Assembly: GCF_033807715.1 (NCBI RefSeq)
Contig: NC_084592.1
Span: 22,258,501 to 22,322,500, forward strand
DNA: 64,000 nucleotides
Source: Cololabis saira
Taxonomy: Eukaryota; Chordata; Actinopteri; Beloniformes; Belonidae
Direction: 5' to 3'
The translations under genes were made by a program, and so were the position numbers. Shown one piece after another: positions 56,785-64,000 of this stretch. The notes beneath the pieces are model-generated. The model was not told where the DNA came from. It saw nothing but the letters and a program-made list of their open reading frames with translations, and did no database searches. Numbering within the stretch: position 1 is the stretch's first letter; each line of letters starts with the position of its first letter.

Positions 56785-57262
56785 CACTGCAAAAACTCAA
56801 AATCTTAACAAGAATATTTGTCTTATTTCTAGTTAAAATGTCTCATTTTAGTAAAAAGAAATCTCATTACACTTAAAACAAGACTCATCACTGGAGAAAA
56901 CAACAATTTTCACCTGTTTCAAGTAGATTTTCACTTAAAATAAGTAGAAAAATCTGAATGTGGAACAAGATTTTATTGCTTATAATGAGAAGATAAATCT
57001 TGTCCCATTGGCAGATTTTTCCTACTTATTTCAGTGAAAATTGTCTTGAAACCGGTGAAAATTGTCAAATAAGTTATTTTTCTGGTGTTATTTTTCTGGT
57101 GATGACTCTAAATGTTGAAATAGCAGTAATACCAAAATCATTGATGAAATGACATAAGGGATGGAAAGGGGGGATGGCAGTTTTACAGGGGGGATGATTT
57201 TTACCGTTTTTATTTCAGGGGGGATGCCATCCCCCCTCATCCCCCCTCAACTCGAGTACTGG
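56785..57262. mobile_element. composite foldback element with minisatellite monomer
   Basis: Starts CACTGCAAAAACTC, runs through the foldback family, then GATGAAATGACATAAGGGATGG, one inverted copy of the 21503-21765 minisatellite unit, and ends CCCCCCTCAACTCGAGTACTGG. The order is the reverse of 21470-22400, so the two are copies of one larger element. Confidence 0.8.
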
Positions 57263-57381
57263 TTATTACACTTTTTAGCTTTATTGTATCATGTAGCTCT
57301 ATATGGCTACATGACGTTGCCAGGGAAACAATGACGCCGATATTCAAACCGCGCCGCATGGCATGCCGGGATACCTTTCTC

Positions 57382-57394
57382 CATCATGGCGGAT
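57382..57394 (+). promoter_or_regulatory. YY1-like motif at the RS-protein promoter
   Basis: CATCATGGCGGAT in a CpG-rich stretch, 25 bases after GCATGCCGGGA. YY1 sites of this type often mark transcription starts of housekeeping genes. The start and first exon are inferred. Confidence 0.5.
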
Positions 57395-57399
57395 CCTAG

Positions 57400-59858
57400 A
57401 GAAGGCTAACGGTGTCGGCTAGCATCCTGAACGATTGCCTCGTTTCGCCCAATTTAACATTAAAGCCGTTCTGGAGTTTCTCTTAAGGGACTGCATCCGC
57501 CAAAAAAATTGGGTAATTATATACCACAGAGCCAAAGGTCTCGATAGACGGAGTATCTTGTTTTGTTGATATGAGCTCAGCGGTTCACGCCGTGTGGAGC
57601 CGCTAAGGCCGCGGCGTGCAGCAGCACACTCGCTCTCTGCTGGGGATTATGTCGTCTAAATATCACCTAGGGAGTATGAGAGGCCAAACCTGAATGCATT
57701 TGTGTGTATTATCAACTATATTTCCGTTTAGGTTTGAATGAGCGCAGACGTGACTCGACTAAAGTCAGGTTTTGCCGCTTTTGAATGAGTGTTATCCGCT
57801 AGTTCAGGCCAGGCTGGTTATCTAAGGTTTGGTTTAACTTATATCACTCCAGTATCAGTGCAGCCTTAAAGTCTTTAATCGTGTGTAAATTAACGTGGAT
57901 CTATGTTGTTTTTGAGCCGAAGAACTAATTTTACTTTATTCTTTTTCACTTCAAAATCAATGCATGCAATTGTGAAAATTATTGTGAAATAAAAAGATAT
58001 AAAAAAAAAAAAAAAAAAGAAGAAGAGCACACATGGGCATGGACTAAATAATTTCAATTCCAAATGGGTTGCGCATGAGTATCGATATATCATCACCATA
58101 GGATTGATACTCCCCTCTCTCATATGACAACTGAAAGGATTTTATCTCCAATCTTCATTTTTTATTTAATTAATTACTTTTTTAAACGTTTTATAGAATT
58201 ATTTGATTTGCCTTATTTTGATTTTATGTAGCTGTAAACACCTTGATTTGCCCCTGTGTGTGAATTGGCTCTACAAATAAACTTGCCTTGGATTTTGAAA
58301 AAAAAAAAAAAATCAATGCGTGTTCGTAAAAAGATGAGGTTACATCCGTCATAAAGTATGTTTTGATCAATAAACAAACTGTTAATCAATCAATTTTATT
58401 TATATAGCACCTTTCATTCAGGTACATGAAATACAAGGTGCTTTGACATTTTGATTGAAAAATAAGCATAATAAAAACAAAAATAAAAACTGGGAGACCA
58501 ATGCACCCTGACATACAATATAGAATATATAAAATTTATAAAAAGATAAAAGTTCAAGGATTAAGGCTAAAAAATAATCAGTCCACAACAATAATAAAAA
58601 ATATTATAAGAGATAGATAAATAAATAAAACAGATACCTTTTAAAAAATGTTAAACAGAATAAAACTATAAAATGTGATGCTACATAAAAGCCAGACCAA
58701 AGAGATGAGTTTTTAGTCTACGTTTAAAAATGTCCATATTTCCAGCTCCTCTCAGATCCTCCGGCAGGCTGTTCCACAGTTTTGGAGCTTCGTGGTTAAA
58801 AGCAGCATCACCAAATGTTTTAGTTCTACTCTGTGGAACAGCTAGCAAGGATTTGCTGAAGCGTAGTCTTAAATTAAATACTTACCTGCTGTACTCTACT
58901 GCCCTTACTTTTTAACAACTTGTGCTTTTTATGATTTTATCTCTTTTCTTATAATTTTTATTTCATTTTATTTGTTATTTACTCTTTAATTGTGTCTTGC
59001 TGCTTTTAATGTTGATGTAAAGCACTTTGAATTACCTTGTGTTGAATTGTGCTATACAAATAAACTTGCCTTGCTTAGAAATTTGCCGTTCATCAAAATC
59101 TCAATGATAGCTACTCTGTTAAAAGAAGCTTGTAACCTTTCTTTCTGTTAACATCATGTCTGTCCGAGAAACTACGTTAAAAATCAGTTCCCCAGCCATG
59201 CCCGTGCTGATTGATACCTAAACACTGTATTTGTGCTTAAATGGGAACTCGTTTTGTTGAAAATTACTCTAACCTTTTGTTTACTCTACTGTGATAAGAA
59301 AGAGGCATTTTTTGTGTTTCATATATTTTCAGTGTATCATTGATCTGGGTAGATAAGTTTCATTAACATACTTCTTATCATTAAATAAATTAATACAGTT
59401 TTTAGATGAATTTTAGATTGAATGCTGGGAATATTTTTAATCACCAAGCAATTGCCAATTTCCCAAAATTCTGTCTACGTGTTTTCATAAACGGTTAGGG
59501 GAAATGTTAGTAGATATGATACAGGCAGCATAGAGTAGCTTAGATTTAATTTGGTGCATTGGATTTCCCGAGTAGGGATCTAGAAATTGATAAGGTTCAG
59601 TTTAATGCTTGGTTCCATTTGTTTCGACTGAATTACTGTGTGCTAGCATGACATCCAGTGCTTTTAAGGTTCTTAAAGGATAGCCGTTCAGCTCTTCTGT
59701 ATGCCCGAATTGAAAAAAAAAATCTATGGAATCTAAGTTAATCCTAATGGCAAGCAAGCAATTTTCATGGCAGACTGTCCACTGGTGTGTGTGATTTTGA
59801 ATAAAAGATATTAGAAATGTACAGCAAAATAATTTGCAGAACCATATGACACCTTCAG
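57400..59858. other. first intron of the RS-protein gene (inferred)
   Basis: Contains two retroposon tails with CTACAAATAAACTTGCCTTG-type ends (about 58210-58312, followed by poly(A), and 58385-59075). The first part of the latter reads CAATTTTATTTATATAGCAC. No coding exon seen. Confidence 0.5.
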
Positions 59859-59948
59859 TTTCATTATCTTTCTTTTCCAGTGTTAGGTGAAGGAGAAGCA
59901 CACCAGTGACATTGATAAGGCCTTTTACACAACTGCGGTACTGGCATA

Positions 59949-62900
59949 ATGGACAGTATAATGGATATTCCCTCAGGTAAGTGATAAATAAAACACAAAA
60001 AAAAATCTGTACTTCTTAATGTTTTTGTTTACAACTGTTTTAAACAAGATTTCAGATGTTGTTTTGTTTTGGATGTTATCATGTCCTCTTTGCGTGGCAG
60101 AATGAGCTGGACTGGGCTTGCTTGTAAGAAACTACCAAAATATTACAACTAGAGGTCAATCTATTAATTGTTCGATTTGTTATGCTGATTATTGGCCATT
60201 TTATAATTGGTATCAAATTGACTCAGCTTATCTTAAAATAGAGAAAAAAGAAAGGCAGCATCATGAATTGGCCGTCAGCTGCCCTGGTTTCTAATAAAGC
60301 AATAAAGTGACAGCGGCCCATAGAGGAACCTATATTGGTCGACCTCTAATGACAACCGTTATATTTGGATGAATACAAGTCAACTCAGTACGTTTACATG
60401 CAATAACAGAAAGTCAAATTCTTGCCTTAATCCAACCGATATCGAACTTTTAAAAGCCATGTGTACACTTTAGCCGGGTGGTAGTCGAACCCAACTGAAG
60501 CTGTTGAGATCGAGCTTTTAGTGCCAGATAATGCGTCCCAATTCGAGTTATTCCAGCATGTATATGCAACCCACGCTTAGCCGAGCTAGTGACCGCCCCG
60601 GGACTCCCTCTTCTGGAAGTGACGACACCGCAAAAGCCAGAATATCAACACAGTAGGAGTAGACACAGTACACAGTAGAAGAAGATGAACAACAAAGAAC
60701 TAACCGGAACAACGCCAATGCAAAAGTGCGTGTGGCGCCACCTAGCATCGTGGAGTTGAATGCACCTCACTCAACAATCAATTGTTTTCTCGCGCATGGA
60801 ATTCTCAGAAACTCCAGTTTATTTAAATTTTTTTTGTGCTCTAGTGGCCCTTTTTTCAAGTTGCAGACAGGAAGGGGATAGAGAGAGAATGGGGATCACA
60901 TGCAGCAAAGGTACGCAGGCCGGGATTTGAACCTGCGACTGCAGGAGGACTGTAGCCTCAGTATATGAGCCGCTTGCTTAACCCACTGCGCCACCGAGCG
61001 GCCCGGAAACTCCTGTTTAATCCGTAGCTAGATTGTTGCCAATAGCTTGATTTAGATGTGCATGTAACCACACTGACTGTATACCATTGTACACACATTG
61101 TATACCACAGCCCTCTTATAGTGCTCTTTTTTTTTTGTAATCCATGGTTTTGATATGGTTAAAGACATGTATAATCAGAAATACTTGTTTCCCTCTGTAG
61201 GTGATGAAGCACCTGAGAAAGATGACATGAATGCCAAGGAAGGGCCTGAGCTGCCCCACAAAAAAAATAAAAAGCACAGAAAGCACAAGAGTAAGAAAAA
61301 GAAAAGAAGGAAGAAAGGAGAGAAAGAAAGCAGTTCAGAATCCGGTGCCGAGTCGGATGCAGAGCCTGCGCCTCCACCAAGACCTGTCCGGACCACCAGA
61401 GCCAGGTCAGGAGAACTAAAAAGTTGATCTGTCAAAAATTTGAAAGAAAATCACATCGAGTCTCAACAGATTGTCCAGACTTGATTAACGGACTCCAACA
61501 TGCACAGTATCTTTAGTGATACTTGAGTAAATGTAGCGTAATTTCCTTAATTACACACCGATCTCATAATCTCACGAGTTGTCCCAGGTTTTAAATGTTG
61601 ATTGATACTACAAAACACATTATTTACATCCGTTTTCAACAAAAGCAGTGAATTAATTACAGTAGAATTGAAGGGGTCTTCTAGTGTCTGAATACAGTAA
61701 GAAAAATTAGAGGCATTATTATTAGGTAAATTACCGTAGTAATGTCACTCAACAAATACCTTATTCCTGACTTTGTAACAGCTCTTTAGATTATACATGT
61801 TAATTTTGAATTTTTTTTTAATGTTTCTCTTTAGTGCCAGACTGGCAGCGGCTGCAGGAACTGGAGACTGTGTTAAAGAGGAGGGGAAAAAAGATACAGG
61901 TATGGCAGAGTTACACACAATAGTAAGGTAATTTGTCATTGAAATAAAAAATAAGGAATCCTTTTAATAAAAAAAAATGTTTTTCAGATCGTGTCGATAC
62001 AGAGGGAGACTCGAAATCTAAAAAACATAAAAAACAGGCTGCTAAAAAGAAGAAAAAGAAGAGAAAGAAAGATGAAAAGCAGGGAAAGAAATCTCCAACT
62101 CGCTCTCCATCTGAGAGCAGCTCAGCTTCAGGTTCTGACTCTGAAGGTGATGAAAGCAAAGTTGCTGGAGACAGTAAATATTCTCCAGCGGCTCCACCCG
62201 ACCTCCAAGAATCAGTGTCAAAAATGGTTCCTAAAGGCAAACGAGAGCAGAAAGGATCTGAAGTCACACAGAAACCAGAACTTGTAGGAGTGATGAAGGA
62301 GGAGATAACTGAATTGGACGTGTCCTCCATTGAGGAGAAGGGCAGTAGCGCGAGTGAATTTGAAAAGCATAGAGTATCACCCTCTTCAGGGCAGGATGAG
62401 ATAATGCAGACAGAAATTGTAAACGTTAAGGCAGAGGGGGGTCATGGAGATGGCACATTCAGCCATGCCCAGGAATTGCCAGACATCATCCCAAAACAGG
62501 AAAGTACTACCCCAAGAGATGAGCCAGACCTGAAAGACAAGACCAACTCGGTTCAAGAGGCAACTATAAAAGAGAATGATTTGCCCAGGTGTTCTCCCCC
62601 TTTGAAGGGCTTAGAAATTAAGAAATCTGACTCAATCCCAAGTCGTTCACCATCCCCTAGTCCTGTCAAGCAGCAGTCCGGTGATCAGTTAGCCGAATTT
62701 GTGAAAGAACGGTCTAGAACCCGTTCTAGGTCGACCTCAAAAGGAAGACTTTCTTCATCTCCACAAAGAGGCCAACGACTCTCTCGTTCTAAGTCCCAGT
62801 CATTGTCTCCTAAAGCTAAGAGAAAATCGCCCTCTCCATCTCAGAAGTCTGAGAAGAGAGCTAGTCGGCGGTCGCGCTCTACGTCTCTCTCCGTCACCCC

Positions 62901-63939
62901 TAAGAAGAAGTTGTCAAAGTCTCCAAAGAAGTCAAAGTCTCCGAAAGGGAGGAAGAGTTCTTTGTCCGTTTCCCCAAAGAGACGCAGGGGTTCTCCCTCA
63001 CCCAAAAGAAAGACGTCACGGTCGCCCAAGCGTGGAGGACGCAGGTCCCCCTCTCTATCTCGGTCTCCTAGGAGACGGCGGAGGTCAGACTCACGATCCC
63101 GTGGTGGCACACGCCGTTCCAGAACCCGCTCACCAAGGCGAGGCGGTGCAGTTGCTAGACGTTCACGGTCTCGTTCTGTCACTAGAACTCGCCGCTCCCA
63201 CTCTAGGACCAGACGACCCGCCGGTCGCTCCAGGTCACGGTCCCCAGGGCGGCGTACAGGAGCCAGACGCTCGAGAAGTCGATCCTTGTCCCGGCGGTGG
63301 AGATCACCACTCCCCAGATCTCGGCGCTCACGGTCTCGGTCAGTGCACAGGAGAAGGCGAACTCGGTCACGTTCTATTGCGATGGGCAAGCGCAGCCGTC
63401 GCTCCAGATCCAGGAGTCCACGCAAACGCAGCAAATCCAGAAGCCCTCCCTCTCGACGACAGTCTAAATCCCGATCAACGGTTAGGAGGCGTTCTCGATC
63501 TCCAGCGAGGAGAAACCGTTCTCCTCCAAGATCTGGCAAACGTTCACGGTCCCGCTCCTTATCACGAAGGCACCGGTCACCAAAACCCAGCAAGAGGAGG
63601 TCCAAATCTCCAAGGAAGAGTGCAAGAAGGTCAAAGTCTAAATCTGTCTCTCCAGATGTAAACAGATCCAAGTCTAAATCCAAGTCTAAATCCAAGTCAA
63701 AGTCTAAATCTAAGTCAAAATCAAAGTCTAAGTCTAGGTCCAGGTCTCCATCAAGTGATGGACGGTCTGGTAGCTCATCTTCAGCCAGGTCCACATCTTC
63801 CGCCCCAGGCAAAGTGAAAGAGTCTTCACCTGATGCAGACAAGACAACTGGAGAGAAAGCAACTGAAGAAAATGGAGGAATTTCAGTTGCAGCAGGTGAA
63901 AACTTTTTCTTTTCAGAGTTGCTTAAAGTGCTCCTATAA
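59949..63939 (+). CDS. arginine/serine-rich nuclear protein (5' part)
   Basis: An exon starting after CTTTTCCAG at 59880 carries the ATG (59949-59976). It joins 61201-61405, 61835-61899 and 61988 onward in phase. Reading to the stop at 63939 gives 749 residues. A donor (GCAG|GTGAAA after 63895) suggests splicing further, beyond the window. The N-terminus is acidic then Lys-rich (HKKNKKHRKHKSKKKKRRKK). The middle is acidic and low-complexity. From about residue 330 there is a very long RS region: SPSPSP, RSRSRS, SPKRK and an (SK)n run near 63670-63740. Such domains are phosphorylated by SR kinases and direct proteins to nuclear speckles and the spliceosome. It is reminiscent of SON or SRRM proteins but I see no RRM, PWI, cyclophilin or kinase domain, so no name is given. 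Confidence 0.82.
60386..61075. mobile_element. MITE with CAGTACGTTTACATG ends
   Basis: CAGTACGTTTACATGCA at the left and TGCATGTAACCACACTG at the right are imperfect inverted repeats, bordered by ACT on both sides. It sits in the intron between the first two coding exons and carries a nested SINE. Confidence 0.6.
60815..61007 (-). mobile_element. tRNA-derived SINE
   Basis: On the minus strand it reads GGGCCGCTCGGTGGCGCAG, an A box around GTGGCGCAGTGGGTTAAGC and a B box GGTTCAAATCCCGG (60920-60934). The CTCTCTATCCCCTTCCTGTCT tail is common in fish SINEs. The tRNA part lacks a proper fold and CCA-adjacent stem pairing for a working tRNA. Confidence 0.88.
61406..61834. other. intron of the RS-protein gene
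   Basis: AT-rich intron between good GT and AG ends; nothing else seen. Confidence 0.7.
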
Positions 63940-64000
63940 CTCATATTTTCATTGCTTATCATTGAGCTAAAATCAAATCAACTTCTATTTAAATTTAAAG

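Noticed and set aside
60900..61007. tRNA-like sequence with A and B boxes
   Set aside because: It has a SINE body and tail and no complete cloverleaf, so it is a tRNA-derived SINE and not a tRNA gene.
63032..63661. 209-codon plus-strand frame
   Set aside because: It overlaps the RS exon in another frame and has no family resemblance.
62841..63962. 373-codon minus-strand frame
   Set aside because: It is the antisense of the RS-coding exon; its Asp/Leu/Arg composition is the mirror of RS codons.

Overview
The window looks like teleost fish nuclear DNA. The evidence is the mix of multi-exon vertebrate genes with GT-AG introns, dense (TA)n, (CATA)n and (ATT)n microsatellites, and a fish-type transposon load: hAT, PIF/Harbinger, Tc1, ISL2EU-like and foldback elements, RTE-like, L2 and L1 LINEs, a tRNA-derived SINE and a class I endogenous retrovirus. 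I cannot name the species. All exon boundaries below were read by eye and checked for reading phase.

Layout. 1-5365: transposon-rich, with a possible transposase tail, an ISL2EU-like element and an 873-bp hAT element with a perfect 8-bp target duplication. 5366-6995 (+): copy A of a C2H2 zinc-finger gene, broken inside its last finger. 9118-37920 (-): a sacsin-like gene of about 4,280 codons with three Hsp90-like ATPase repeats, a J domain and a C-terminal HEPN domain, but no N-terminal ubiquitin-like domain. Its introns hold a nested hAT element, a long (CATA)n tract, a complete 5.4-kb endogenous retrovirus and a recently inserted LINE. 37884-38107: the sacsin-like promoter, with a TATA box and two IRF-like GAAACGAAAC elements, placed head to head with 38108-40238 (+), copy B of the zinc-finger gene, which is intact. 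40893-45987 (-): a decayed prmt2 gene with missing exons, a 2-nt frameshift and a damaged SAM-binding glycine loop, filled with LINE and Tc1 fragments. 46929-53929 (-): a complete nine-coding-exon ercc1 (344 aa). 54000-57300: repeat-rich intergenic DNA with an L1 fragment and Tc1 and foldback MITEs. 57380-63939 (+): the 5' part of a gene for an arginine/serine-rich nuclear-speckle-type protein, running to the window edge.

The genes do not form one pathway. Ercc1 is a DNA-repair nuclease subunit, the RS protein points to splicing, and the sacsin-like protein is a giant chaperone-type ATPase. The most interesting unit is the sacsin-like gene: its compact TATA plus IRF-like promoter suggests interferon-inducible expression, and it lies between two near-identical direct repeats (the zinc-finger block) that could delete it by unequal recombination. 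It also carries an endogenous retrovirus whose two LTRs look identical although its interior is wrecked.
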